Assembly: GCA_001800135.1 (NCBI GenBank)
Contig: MGUU01000022.1
Location: forward strand, 1-64,000
Length of the DNA stretch: 64,000 nt
Direction: 5' to 3'
DNA from: Elusimicrobia bacterium RIFCSPLOWO2_02_FULL_39_32
Lineage (GTDB): Bacteria > Elusimicrobiota > Elusimicrobia > 2-02-FULL-39-32
The notes below the pieces were generated by a model, which saw only the letters and a list, made by a program, of their open reading frames with translations, was not told where the DNA came from and searched no databases. Below are positions 28,310-37,563 of this stretch, piece after piece. How positions within the stretch are numbered: the first letter of the stretch is position 1; every line of letters begins with the position of its first letter. A program made the position numbers and the translations under genes.

Positions 28310-29611
28310 CTAAAGACCCGCGTGCTTAAAAATAGTTTTGGTGTGACGCAAAAAATATTCCGGATCAAAACAATCTTCAATTTGAGATGGATCTAAATAG
28401 GAAAGGATCGTTAAATCTTTAAGAACCAGTTGTTTAAAATCTTCTTGGCTAGTCCAAGCGCGCTGCGCCAACATCTGAACCATTTTATAAGCCTGATCCC
28501 TGGAGACTTTCTTCTTGCCGGATTTCAATATTTTAAGCATCAATCTTTGGGAAGCTAAAACATAAAAAGTTTTTTGAAGGTTTTCCCGCATCTTTTCCGG
28601 ATAAACTCTTAAATCTTTTAAAACAGAATGCATGCGGTCAATCATAAAATCTAAAACGATTGTTGCGTCCGGCAAAATAACCCGTTCCACGGAAGAGTGG
28701 GAAATATCTCTTTCATGCCACAAAGCTACATTTTCCAAAGAGGCTTGGGCGTAAGAACGCAAAAGCCTTGCAAGTCCGCAAATATTTTCACAAAGAATAG
28801 GATTTCTCTTATGCGGCATGGCTGAAGATCCTCTTTGGCCTTCGCTAAAAGGTTCTTCTACTTCCAGAACTTCTGTTTTTTGCAAATGACGAATTTCAAG
28901 AGCAAACCTTTCTAAAGAACTGCCAACAAGAGCTAAAATGGATACATATTCCGCATGTCTGTCTCTAGGAATAACTTGAGTGGCAACTGGCTCTGGTTTA
29001 AGCCCAAGTTTTTTACAAACCAAGCTTTCTATGGAAGGATCTAAATGCGCGTAAGTGCCAACTGCGCCTGAAACTTTTCCATAACTAATCATCTTTTGCG
29101 CTCTCAAAAGCCGTTCTAAATCTCTTTTAAGTTCTGAGTACCAGCCCGCGCATTTAATGCCAAAGCTAATGGGCTCTGCGTGCACTCCATGGGTTCTCCC
29201 TGCCATTAAACTGTTTTTATGCTGTTTGGCAAGACGTGCCACAACTTCCATTAAAACAAAAAGATCGTGCTGTAAAAGCTTTGTGGCTTCCTTTAACTGC
29301 AGGGCTAAAGCAGTATCTAAAACATCAGAGGAGGTCATGCCCAAATGCAGGTGCCGAGCAGCCGTGCCCACGGATCGTTCCACTTGGGTTAAAAAAGCAA
29401 TCACATCATGTTTAACAATCTTTTCAATCTCTAAAATCTCTTTAACATTAATCTTTGCTTTTTTCTTTATCTGTTTTAGATCAGCTAAAGGAACCTTGCC
29501 TTCTAAAACCATAGCTTCGCAAGCTGCAATTTCTACCTGCAGCATGGTTTGAAAACGAACTTCATCAGTCCAAATCCTTGCCATCTGCTCTCTGGAATAG
29601 CGAGGAATCAT
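28310..29611 (-). CDS. purB: Adenylosuccinate lyase
   Basis: 433 residues. Superfamily signature GSSAMPHKRNP near residue 265, plus GMTSSDVLDTA and GRTHGVHAEP. It acts twice in purine synthesis: cleaving SAICAR to AICAR plus fumarate, and adenylosuccinate to AMP. Its start overlaps the purM stop by 4 nt. Confidence 0.97.
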   Translation of the reverse strand: MIPRYSREQMARIWTDEVRFQTMLQVEIAACEAMVLEGKVPLADLKQIKKKAKINVKEILEIEKIVKHDVIAFLTQVERSVGTAARHLHLGMTSSDVLDTALALQLKEATKLLQHDLFVLMEVVARLAKQHKNSLMAGRTHGVHAEPISFGIKCAGWYSELKRDLERLLRAQKMISYGKVSGAVGTYAHLDPSIESLVCKKLGLKPEPVATQVIPRDRHAEYVSILALVGSSLERFALEIRHLQKTEVLEVEEPFSEGQRGSSAMPHKRNPILCENICGLARLLRSYAQASLENVALWHERDISHSSVERVILPDATIVLDFMIDRMHSVLKDLRVYPEKMRENLQKTFYVLASQRLMLKILKSGKKKVSRDQAYKMVQMLAQRAWTSQEDFKQLVLKDLTILSYLDPSQIEDCFDPEYFLRHTKTIFKHAGL

Positions 29612-30588
29612 GTAAAACGCACCTCTTCTTTCCCTTTTTTAACTTCTCCTAAAAGAACCGCATTCCCTAAAAAATCCATTACTTTTGAGGCTTGCTCTTT
29701 AGACACAACTAAAATAAGGCCTATTCCCATATTAAAAGTTCTAAACATTTCCTGATCTGATATGTTCCCCTGACTTTGAATTCTTTCAAAAATTTCCTGA
29801 ATTTTCCAGCTCCCTTTTTTAATTTGAATTCCAAAACCCTTGGGAAAAACTCTCAAGATATTTTCATACCAGCCGCCGCCTGTAACATGAGCTATTCCTT
29901 TAACGCTCTTGCCAAAAGATTTGTTTAAAAGCGATAAAATTTTTTTGACATAGATTTTGGTTGGGGCGATCAACTCTTCTCCATATTTCTTTAATTCATC
30001 TTCAGAAAAAACTTTTCGCACTAAAGAATAGCCATTGGAGTGAAGCCCGCTGGAAGGAATTCCAAGCAGACAATCCCCCTGTTTTATTCTTTCTTTTTTT
30101 AAAAGAGATTTTTTATTGAGGAGCCCTAGAGCAAATCCAGCCAGATCATACTCTCCTTCTTTATAAAATCCCGGCATCTCAGCTGTTTCCCCGCCTAAAA
30201 GCGCGCAGTTAGATTCAGCGCACCCTTTTTGAATTCCTAAAATCACTTTTTCCGCCAAATCCACATCCAGCTTGCCGCAGGCAAAATAATCTAAAAAGAA
30301 AAGCGGTTTTGCTCCTGTACAAATTAAATCATTCACATTCATGGCTACTAAATCTATGCCAACCGTATCATGGCGGTCTAAAAGAAAAGCAATTTTAAGT
30401 TTAGTTCCAACCCCGTCACAACAGCCAGAAAGATAATAAGAATTTAAAGGTTTAGGCAAGGGGAACAATCCGGAAAATCCTCCAATCGCTTTAGAGGAAA
30501 GAGGGGAAGAAGAAACGATTTTTTTTATTCTTTGGACAAGTTCGTTTCCTGCATCAATGGAAACTCCAGACTCTTGATAAGTGGTCAT
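29608..30588 (-). CDS. purM: Phosphoribosylformylglycinamidine cyclo-ligase
   Basis: 326 residues. Motifs: GVSIDAGNELVQRIKK at the N-terminus, GCCDGVGTKLKIAFLL, GGETAEMPGFY, and HVTGGGWYENI. It closes FGAM to AIR with ATP. It is followed by purB (4-nt overlap) and preceded by a 70-nt gap after pyrE. Confidence 0.97.
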   Translation of the reverse strand: MTTYQESGVSIDAGNELVQRIKKIVSSSPLSSKAIGGFSGLFPLPKPLNSYYLSGCCDGVGTKLKIAFLLDRHDTVGIDLVAMNVNDLICTGAKPLFFLDYFACGKLDVDLAEKVILGIQKGCAESNCALLGGETAEMPGFYKEGEYDLAGFALGLLNKKSLLKKERIKQGDCLLGIPSSGLHSNGYSLVRKVFSEDELKKYGEELIAPTKIYVKKILSLLNKSFGKSVKGIAHVTGGGWYENILRVFPKGFGIQIKKGSWKIQEIFERIQSQGNISDQEMFRTFNMGIGLILVVSKEQASKVMDFLGNAVLLGEVKKGKEEVRFT

Positions 30589-30658
30589 TTAGTTATGAAT
30601 TAAATTTTTATTAGGGTCTTATGCGCCATCGCAGTAGAAATGACTTTCTAAGCATAAA

Positions 30659-31258
30659 CTACTTATCGGGACGGCTTCCGGGTTTAACTACAGGGATCCC
30701 TTTCTGGCATAATGGGCAATCATCTGGCAGATAATCTTTTAAAGGAAGCTTTAAAAGAATGGTTTTTGCCGCGCCAAAACTAATAGGGGATGCGCTTCTT
30801 TCTGCCACTGCAGCTACTCCAATTAACCTTGCGCCTTTTGTATGCACCAACTGCACAATTTCTTTTAAAGAACCGCCTGTGGTAATGACATCTTCTACAG
30901 CTAAAATTGATTCTCCGGGCTTAATCTCAAAACCCCTGCGCAAATTAAGCAGACCACTCCGAGCATCCCTTTCTGCAAAAATAGCTCTGGCTTTTAAAGC
31001 GCGCGCCACTACATGCCCCATCACAATCCCGCCTAAAGCAGGAGAACAGACCGCATCCAGCCTCACTGGAATTCCAGCATGTTCCTCTTTTAATCGCGCG
31101 ACCAACTGCTCTCCTAATTTTTCCGCAATATCTGGATATTGCAAAATCTGCGCGCACTGAATATAAAGATCAGAGTGGCGGCCAGAAGTAAGCTGAAAAT
31201 GGCCTTCTAAAATCGCTCCTTTATCTTGAAACAATTTTTTAACTTCAGATTCATTCAT
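30659..31258 (-). CDS. pyrE: Orotate phosphoribosyltransferase
   Basis: 199 residues. The PRPP-binding motif ILAVEDVITTGGSLKEIV (about residue 115) and GHFQLTSGRHSDLYIQ at the N-terminus identify it. It attaches orotate to PRPP to give OMP. A C-terminal CPLCQKG is slightly unusual. It follows pyrF by 25 nt. Confidence 0.96.
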   Translation of the reverse strand: MNESEVKKLFQDKGAILEGHFQLTSGRHSDLYIQCAQILQYPDIAEKLGEQLVARLKEEHAGIPVRLDAVCSPALGGIVMGHVVARALKARAIFAERDARSGLLNLRRGFEIKPGESILAVEDVITTGGSLKEIVQLVHTKGARLIGVAAVAERSASPISFGAAKTILLKLPLKDYLPDDCPLCQKGIPVVKPGSRPDK

Positions 31259-31283
31259 GATTTTACCGCCTAAATTTTAAACT

Positions 31284-31994
31284 TCAAAATCTAATTTGTT
31301 CCAACAATTTTTGAGCAGCTTTAATCCGATCTTTGGCTTCTAAGATTGGCCGTCCAACTACTAAAAAATTAGCGCCCAATTTAATCGCATTCTGAGGAGT
31401 CATCACTCTTTTTTGGTCCTCAATTTTTAATTCTTCCCCTGAACGGATTCCAGGGACTATAATTAAAAAATTGTTTTCACCGCTCTTTCTTGCAATTTCA
31501 ATTTCAAGGCCAGAGGAGACGATCCCATCTAATTCCGCTTTCTTAGCTAAAAGAACTAGCCTCTCAACCTGAGCAGCTGGGCTAAAATTTACTCCCACTT
31601 CTTTTAGCTCCAGCTCTGAAAGACTGGTTAAAACAGTTACGCCAAAAATAAAAGGTTTAATTTTTTTTTGTATTACTGATTCTTCTTGAACGCTTTGAAC
31701 AACTGCTTTCATCATAGCAAATCCGCCTGAAGTATGTATAGTAAAGCCCCAGACTCCCAGACGAGCGCTATGCCTAGAAGATTCAGCCGCAGTTAAAGGA
31801 ATATCATGAAATTTTAAATCCAAAAAAACCTTTTTACCTTGAGCATGAACCCAATCTATGGCTTCGGGCCCTGCTTCAGTAAATAAACGGCTTCCGATTT
31901 TAAAAATATCAATGGTATCTTTTAATTCTTCAATTAAGGATTTAGCGACTTTTGCTTCTACGTCCAATGCTAAGATTAAAGGATTAAGCTTCAA
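31284..31994 (-). CDS. pyrF: Orotidine-5'-phosphate decarboxylase
   Basis: 236 residues, group I type. Catalytic D-x-K-x-x-D in VFLDLKFHDIPLT (about residue 60) and C-terminal VPGIRS and LVVGRPIL. It converts OMP to UMP. It overlaps pyrD by 11 nt, so translation is coupled. Confidence 0.97.
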   Translation of the reverse strand: MKLNPLILALDVEAKVAKSLIEELKDTIDIFKIGSRLFTEAGPEAIDWVHAQGKKVFLDLKFHDIPLTAAESSRHSARLGVWGFTIHTSGGFAMMKAVVQSVQEESVIQKKIKPFIFGVTVLTSLSELELKEVGVNFSPAAQVERLVLLAKKAELDGIVSSGLEIEIARKSGENNFLIIVPGIRSGEELKIEDQKRVMTPQNAIKLGANFLVVGRPILEAKDRIKAAQKLLEQIRF

Positions 31995-33066
31995 TTCCTA
32001 CCGCCTCCTGTATGTTTTTAAAACCATCTTTTTCTAATAAAGAAACAAGTCCTTGATTAATTTGTTGAACCAAACAAGGTCCTTGATAGACCCAGCCTGT
32101 ATAAATCTGCACTAAAGAAGCGCCAGCTTTAATTTTTTTGTACGCATCTTCTGCGGAAAAAATTCCGCCAACTCCAATAATCACAAGCTCTTTGCCAACC
32201 ATCTTATAAAGATGGCGCACGATCTGGGTTGACTTTGTTTCCAAAAGTTTTCCGCTTACCCCCCCCTCTAGCGTTGGAATATTTTCAATTCCTTCTCTAG
32301 AAACAGTGGTATTGGCGGCAATGATTCCTGTGATCTTTGCTTTTATACAAATTCTGGAGATCTGTTCCAAATCAGCAATAGAAAGATCCGGAGCGATCTT
32401 AACAAAAAGAGGTTTTAAATTTTGTTTCATTAAATTGGATAGTTCCTGATTTTTTTCCTGTAGTTTAGATAAAAGAGGCAAAAGATCATTTTGCAGTTCT
32501 CTTAAACGCGGGGTGTTAGGGGAGCTGACATTGATTGTAAAATAATTTGCAAAGGGATAGAGTTTTTCAAAAGAAAAAAGATAGTCTTTGGCTGCATCCT
32601 CTAAAGCAGCGCTTTTACTTTTTCCAATGTTGATCCCAATAGGAATTTTAGGATTTGCTCTCTTTTTTAAATGATCTCCCACTTTTTCAGCGCCCAGATT
32701 ATTAAACCCTAAACAATTAATTAAAGCCTCTTCTTTTTTTAAACGAAAAATTCTTGGTTTTGGATTACCTTCTTGACCCAAAGCGGTCACTGTGCCCCCT
32801 TCTATAAAACCAAAACCAAAACAAGCCAAAGAATTTAATAACTCACAATTTTTATCAAACCCAGCGGCCAGTCCCACAGGGCTCCTAAATTGCATCCCTA
32901 ATAATTTAAATTCTAGCGCTGGATGAGAAAATGAATATTGAAAAGATAAAATTTTCTTAAAAAATGGAAAATGGTCAGCTGCTCTTAAAAAAGAAAGGGC
33001 TATGCCATGAGCAGTTTCAGGATCAAAGCTGAATAGGATAGGTTTTAAAACTTTTTTATAGAACAT
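31984..33066 (-). CDS. pyrD: Dihydroorotate dehydrogenase, class 2
   Basis: 360 residues. FDPETAHGIALSFL and GNPKPRIFRLKKEEALINC are typical of the class 2 membrane-associated, quinone-linked family, and FTINVSSPNTPRLRELQ carries the serine base. It oxidises dihydroorotate to orotate at the inner membrane. No Shine-Dalgarno is visible: the bases before the ATG belong to one arm of a perfect 36-bp inverted repeat, which could hide or control the start. Confidence 0.95.
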   Translation of the reverse strand: MFYKKVLKPILFSFDPETAHGIALSFLRAADHFPFFKKILSFQYSFSHPALEFKLLGMQFRSPVGLAAGFDKNCELLNSLACFGFGFIEGGTVTALGQEGNPKPRIFRLKKEEALINCLGFNNLGAEKVGDHLKKRANPKIPIGINIGKSKSAALEDAAKDYLFSFEKLYPFANYFTINVSSPNTPRLRELQNDLLPLLSKLQEKNQELSNLMKQNLKPLFVKIAPDLSIADLEQISRICIKAKITGIIAANTTVSREGIENIPTLEGGVSGKLLETKSTQIVRHLYKMVGKELVIIGVGGIFSAEDAYKKIKAGASLVQIYTGWVYQGPCLVQQINQGLVSLLEKDGFKNIQEAVGIEA

Positions 33067-33068
33067 GA

Positions 33069-33206
33069 AATATCAGAGCTGGGTCAAAATTGTTTTTCTC
33101 GGGGACGCTTGCCTAGAGGCTCGCTCGACAAAAAATTTTTAAAAGAAAGAAAGTGAAAATTCTTTGAACGCCCCGAGAAAAACAATTTTGACCCAGCTCT
33201 GATATT
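33069..33206. repeat. Perfect 36-bp inverted repeat between pyrC and pyrD
   Basis: Arms 33069-33104 and 33171-33206 are exact reverse complements, separated by 66 nt that is partly A/T-rich. The element fills the pyrC-pyrD gap, ending 3 nt before the pyrD ATG and 2 nt after the pyrC stop. No U tract follows, so it is not an ordinary terminator. It could be a small mobile (MITE-like) element or a cis-regulatory hairpin. No second copy was noticed in the window. Confidence 0.9.
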
Positions 33207-33208
33207 CT

Positions 33209-34486
33209 TCATGCCTGGAAAACGATTTTTCCATTCACTAAAGTCATTTTCACTTTGCCTTGAAAAGTTCTGCCTAAAAATGGTGAGTTAACACTTTTTG
33301 ATTGCACATTTTCTTGTTTATAAGTCCACTTTGCTTTTGGATCAAAGATAAAAATATCAGCGGGAGATCCCTGGGATAGATTTCCAGAAGGCAATCCAAA
33401 GATGCGGGCTGGGATTTCTGTTAAAAGTTTTACCGCTTTTAAAGGAGAAAGGATTTTCTTTAAAATAAGTTCTTCATAGACTAAAACAAAAAGGGTTTCT
33501 AAACCAATAATCCCAAAAGGAGCTTGCTCAAAACTTTTCTTTTTAGATTCTAAAGAATGGGGAGCATGATCCGTGGCAATAATATCAATGGTTCCATCTC
33601 TTAAAGCTTTCTTAATTGCTTTCATATCTTCTTCAGTTCTTAAAGGAGGTTTCATTTTGGCAAAAGTTCCATGCCTTTTAACCTCTGCTTCTGTAAGAGT
33701 GAAATAATGAGGACAGGTTTCCGCGCTGATTGGAATTCCCTTTTTTTTAGCAGCTCGAATCAGTTCCACGGATTCTTTGCATGAGACATGAGCGCAATGA
33801 AGATGAGATCGGGTGAGTTGCGCTAAAAAAATATCCCTAGCCACCATCACTGCCTCTGATTGAGAAGGGATTCCACAAATCCCTAGTTTTTGCGAAACAG
33901 AGCCTTGATTCATAAAACCATTTTTAGATAGCTGATGATCTTCGCAATGCTCTATAACTACCTTGCCTAACTTTTTTGCTTTTTCAAGGGCTTCTCGCAA
34001 AATTCCAGAATCCATCACACACCGCCCATCATCAGAAAAAGCAGCGCACCCTGCCTTTACCATTTGAGAAAAGTTAGTTAATTTTTTGCCTTTTAACCCT
34101 TGAGTAACAGCGCCCACTGGATAGACTTTAGCCAAAGATTTTTGAGCGCGTTTTAAAACAAATTTAATTTTTTTTGAAGTATCAATGGGAGGCATAGTAT
34201 TCGCCATGGCAAGAAGCGAAGTGACCCCGCCGCTCACAGCTGCTTTTGTGCCAGAAAATATGGTTTCAGAATTTTCTCCGCCCGGCTCTCTTAAATGCAC
34301 ATGCGCATCCACTAAGCCTGGCATGACCCACTGATCTTGGGTAGGAATCAGCTTAAAATTTTTTTGAGGAATAATTTTTTTAGCGATTTTAGAAATCTTG
34401 CCATTTGTAATAAGGAGATCAAAAAAACCATCTCTATTATTTTTAGGGTCAATCACCCGACCGCCAAAAATAAGCAAGTTTTCCAT
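33209..34486 (-). CDS. pyrC: Dihydroorotase
   Basis: 425 residues, type I. Metal ligands in VDAHVHLREPGGENSET (about residue 58) and IIATDHAPHS; catalytic region IEHCEDHQL. It closes carbamoyl aspartate to dihydroorotate. It lies 21 nt after pyrB and may associate with ATCase, as in other type I cases. Confidence 0.97.
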   Translation of the reverse strand: MENLLIFGGRVIDPKNNRDGFFDLLITNGKISKIAKKIIPQKNFKLIPTQDQWVMPGLVDAHVHLREPGGENSETIFSGTKAAVSGGVTSLLAMANTMPPIDTSKKIKFVLKRAQKSLAKVYPVGAVTQGLKGKKLTNFSQMVKAGCAAFSDDGRCVMDSGILREALEKAKKLGKVVIEHCEDHQLSKNGFMNQGSVSQKLGICGIPSQSEAVMVARDIFLAQLTRSHLHCAHVSCKESVELIRAAKKKGIPISAETCPHYFTLTEAEVKRHGTFAKMKPPLRTEEDMKAIKKALRDGTIDIIATDHAPHSLESKKKSFEQAPFGIIGLETLFVLVYEELILKKILSPLKAVKLLTEIPARIFGLPSGNLSQGSPADIFIFDPKAKWTYKQENVQSKSVNSPFLGRTFQGKVKMTLVNGKIVFQA

Positions 34487-34507
34487 AAATTTTTAACCCT
34501 TTAGATT

Positions 34508-35467
34508 TTAAGAATTTTCTAACGCAGCCTGCGGGTTTAAAGTTGAACCGGCCAAGAGGTAAAGAACTGCCATACGAATCGCAATGCCATTGGTCACCTG
34601 TTCCAAAATAACAGAACGCTCTCCATCCGCCACAGAAGAGTCAATTTCAATGCCTCGATTCATAGGGCCTGGATGCAGCACAATACAATCTTTTTTTAGC
34701 CAGCTGATTTTGTTTTGATGGAGCCCGTAACGCTCAATATATTCTGTTAAGGAAGGAATAAAACCTTGAGATTGCCTTTCTTTTTGAATGCGCAGCACAT
34801 TAATGGCGTCCGCGTCTTCTACCGCTTTTTTAAGGTCATATTCTATGCGCACGGATTTGCCAAACACCCTTTTTATTTCTTCCGGCAATAAAGATTTAGG
34901 GCCGCAAAGCGTTACTCGCGCTCCCATTTTAGTCAGTCCCCAAAGATTAGAGCGCGCTACTCGTGAATGAAGAATATCTCCTAAAATAACAACTCGCAGC
35001 CCTTTTATTTTTTTCTTTTTTTCCCGCAAGGTAAATAAATCTAGTAGCCCTTGAGTAGGGTGTTCATGCGTTCCGTCACCGGCATTGACCACATGCACTT
35101 TAAGATTTTTTGAAAGAAGTTCCGGCGCCCCATTTTCTGAATGACGAATCACAATAAAATCCACCTTCATCGCTTCCAAAGTTTTGCCTGTATCCAGCAA
35201 ACTTTCCCCTTTCTGCACGGAACTTAAAGGCACCGCTAAATCCAAAGTGTCTGCGGCTAAACGTTTAGCTGCAAGCTCAAATGAAGTGCGCGTGCGCGTA
35301 GAAGGCTCGTAAAAAAGAAACGCGACTGTTTTGCCGCGTAAAGTAGGAACTTTTTTTATGGAGTGGGTGAAAAGTCTTTTAAAAGGAACTGCGGTATTTA
35401 ATATAAGCTCAATCTCTTCTGAAGAGAGGGATTCTAAATTTAATAAATCCTTACGATTGAGTTTCAT
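34508..35467 (-). CDS. pyrB: Aspartate carbamoyltransferase, catalytic subunit
   Basis: 319 residues. Carbamoyl-phosphate-binding FYEPSTRTRTSFELAA (about 52-67), HEHPTQGLLDLFTL and VLHPGPMNRG. It makes carbamoyl aspartate, the committed pyrimidine step. No regulatory pyrI is present. It is preceded by a terminator-like attenuator after pyrR. Confidence 0.97.
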   Translation of the reverse strand: MKLNRKDLLNLESLSSEEIELILNTAVPFKRLFTHSIKKVPTLRGKTVAFLFYEPSTRTRTSFELAAKRLAADTLDLAVPLSSVQKGESLLDTGKTLEAMKVDFIVIRHSENGAPELLSKNLKVHVVNAGDGTHEHPTQGLLDLFTLREKKKKIKGLRVVILGDILHSRVARSNLWGLTKMGARVTLCGPKSLLPEEIKRVFGKSVRIEYDLKKAVEDADAINVLRIQKERQSQGFIPSLTEYIERYGLHQNKISWLKKDCIVLHPGPMNRGIEIDSSVADGERSVILEQVTNGIAIRMAVLYLLAGSTLNPQAALENS

Positions 35468-35489
35468 CCCTAATAAAGTTTACTAGATT

Positions 35490-35536
35490 TCAAGAAAAAA
35501 ACAAAACAAATTTATCGGTTCATCCGACATTTGTTT
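35490..35536 (-). terminator. Attenuator between pyrR and pyrB
   Basis: On the minus strand AACAAAT...ATTTGTT (35505-35511 with 35529-35535), with an inner CGGA/CCGA-type pairing, is followed by TTGTTTTTTTC. This intrinsic terminator sits in the leader of pyrB, where Bacillus pyr operons carry PyrR-controlled attenuators. An upstream segment (about 35537-35560) could pair alternatively. I could not match the Bacillus PyrR-binding consensus. Confidence 0.65.
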
Positions 35537-35573
35537 AGTCCGAATAATTCAATTAGACTGTTCAGGATAAGTT

Positions 35574-36110
35574 CTATTTTTTAAGTATCCAAATTCCGTC
35601 TTCACCGTCAATTTCTTTTACTTTAATTTGGACCTCTTCATTTTTTGCAACACTGATCTCTGTTCCGCAATAATCCGCTTGAATAGGCAGTTCCCTGCCA
35701 GCCCTATCCGCCATTACAGTTAAACGAATTAGTTTAGGTCTGCCTAGTTCTAAGAGAGCATCTAACGCGGAACGGATAGTTCTGCCGGTATAAAGCACAT
35801 CATCCACCAATAAGATCGTCCTACCTTCTATGGAAAAAGGAATATCTGTTTCTTTGACTAAAGGCTGGTTGCCAATTTCTCCCACATCGTCCCGGTAAAG
35901 AGTGATGTCCAAAGAACCGACAGCCGCTTGGCTCTTATATTTCTTTTGCAAAATAAGAGCGATCCTTTTAGCTAAAATCACTCCGCGGGTATGTATGCCT
36001 ACCAACCCAATAGAACCCTCTTTTAAAGAATCTTTATTTTCTTCTACAAATTTAGAAACAATCTCTTCTAAAATCTTCTTAAAATCTTTTTCTCCTATTT
36101 TTTTCTTCAT
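35574..36110 (-). CDS. pyrR: PyrR: pyr operon regulator / uracil phosphoribosyltransferase
   Basis: 178 residues. PRPP-binding signature ILLVDDVLYTGRTIRSALDAL (positions about 98-118) and VGSLDITLYRDDVGE are PyrR hallmarks. In Gram-positive relatives it binds pyr mRNA with UMP to favour termination and has weak UPRTase activity. Its place directly upstream of a terminator-like hairpin and pyrB supports the regulatory role here. It starts 2 nt after purF, linking purine and pyrimidine genes in one transcript. Confidence 0.95.
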   Translation of the reverse strand: MKKKIGEKDFKKILEEIVSKFVEENKDSLKEGSIGLVGIHTRGVILAKRIALILQKKYKSQAAVGSLDITLYRDDVGEIGNQPLVKETDIPFSIEGRTILLVDDVLYTGRTIRSALDALLELGRPKLIRLTVMADRAGRELPIQADYCGTEISVAKNEEVQIKVKEIDGEDGIWILKK

Positions 36111-36112
36111 GA

Positions 36113-37561
36113 TTACTCTTTTAACAAAGCAGCCTTCTGGTCAATCCTAGTGGGATAATTCCCAGAGAAACAACCTGTGCAAAAATTTGACTCTGTCCCT
36201 TTTGCCGCTTTTAGCATCCCCTCCACGCTCAAATAACTTAAACTGTTTACTCCTAAAAATTTACGAATCTCTTCCACGGAATGGCTGGAAGCGATCAACT
36301 CCTCTTTTGTGGGAGTATCAATTCCATAATGGCATGGCCCTGTAATTGGCGCAGAGGTAATCCTCATATGAATTTCCTCTACCCGGGTGGTTTTAAGCAA
36401 TTGTATCAATTTTTTGGATGTGGTCCCTCTGACAATGCTGTCATCCACTAAAATAATTTTTTTTCCAACAAGATTTTCTTTAATAGGATTATATTTTACC
36501 CTGGTCCTAAAATCACGCATGGGGATGGAAGGCTCTATAAAAGTTCTGCCCACATAGTGGCTGCGTATAAAACCCACTTCAAAAGGAAGTCCAGCTTCCT
36601 CTGCATAACCGCTAGCCGCAACCACGGAAGAATCCGGCACAGCCACAACGCAGTCTATATTGGGCGGGGGAGGCGCTTCTTTAGCTAATTGCCGTCCAAG
36701 CTCTTTGCGCACCTCATAAACGCTCTTATTAAAAATTCTTGAATCTGGCCGAGCAAAATAGATAAATTCAAAAATACAAAAAGCGGTTTTGGACAATGGT
36801 TTATCTAATAATGCAACGCTCTTTAATTCCTTTTTATCTTGAATCACCACCATTTCCCCCGGCTCTATTTCTCGCACCACTTTTGCTCCAATTAAATCAA
36901 GGGCGCAAGTTTCAGAAGCCACGACCCAGGTTAAGCCAATCCTACCTAAAATAAGAGGTCTAAATCCAAATGGATCCCGTACCGCAATCATGGTTCCATG
37001 CCCATTGCCATTAGAGTTTTGATCGCTGGCAAATAAAAATGAATAAGCCCCTTCTACTTTTTTTAAAGAAGAACGAATCGCTTCTACAAGATTTTTCTCT
37101 TTAGAACGCGCAATCAAATGCAGGATAACTTCACTATCTGTTGTGGTTTGAAAAATAGCGCCGCTTGCTTCCAACTTTTTTCTTAAAAATTCAGCATTTG
37201 TTAAATTTCCGTTATGACCTACTGCAAGCTGACCGTAAGGAGTGGTCACTAAAAGGGGCTGGGCATTTTTAAGAACAGAGCTGCCAGTCGTAGAATAGCG
37301 CACATGGCCAATAGCAGACCGTCCTTTTAAAATAGCAAAATGTTCTTTTTTAAAAACATCAAAAACTAAACCCATGCCAATGTGCCGATTCATTTTTCCA
37401 TTAAAGGAAACAATCCCCGCAGATTCCTGTCCGCGGTGCTGGAGAGCGGTTAACCCTAAATAAACTAAGTGAGCCGCGTCTCTATGAGAATAAACCCCGC
37501 AAACTCCGCACTCTTCTTTTAAATCCGGATGTTCTATGTTTCTGTAAAATTTATTTTCCAT
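36113..37561 (-). CDS. purF: Amidophosphoribosyltransferase
   Basis: 482 residues. A short propeptide (1-17) precedes the glutaminase nucleophile Cys18 in EECGVCGVYSHRD; ALQHRGQESAGI follows. The PRPP site is ILVDDSIVRGTTSKKL. Cysteines at AFCIFEF, PCHYGID and NFCTGCFSG match the 4Fe-4S ligands of the Bacillus-type enzyme, implying oxygen sensitivity. It makes phosphoribosylamine, the first purine-specific step. Confidence 0.97.
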   Translation of the reverse strand: MENKFYRNIEHPDLKEECGVCGVYSHRDAAHLVYLGLTALQHRGQESAGIVSFNGKMNRHIGMGLVFDVFKKEHFAILKGRSAIGHVRYSTTGSSVLKNAQPLLVTTPYGQLAVGHNGNLTNAEFLRKKLEASGAIFQTTTDSEVILHLIARSKEKNLVEAIRSSLKKVEGAYSFLFASDQNSNGNGHGTMIAVRDPFGFRPLILGRIGLTWVVASETCALDLIGAKVVREIEPGEMVVIQDKKELKSVALLDKPLSKTAFCIFEFIYFARPDSRIFNKSVYEVRKELGRQLAKEAPPPPNIDCVVAVPDSSVVAASGYAEEAGLPFEVGFIRSHYVGRTFIEPSIPMRDFRTRVKYNPIKENLVGKKIILVDDSIVRGTTSKKLIQLLKTTRVEEIHMRITSAPITGPCHYGIDTPTKEELIASSHSVEEIRKFLGVNSLSYLSVEGMLKAAKGTESNFCTGCFSGNYPTRIDQKAALLKE

Positions 37562-37563
37562 TT

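Noticed and set aside
33069..33206. Inverted repeat as a pyrC transcription terminator
   Set aside because: No U tract on either strand and the loop is 66 nt; pyrD directly follows and needs transcription.
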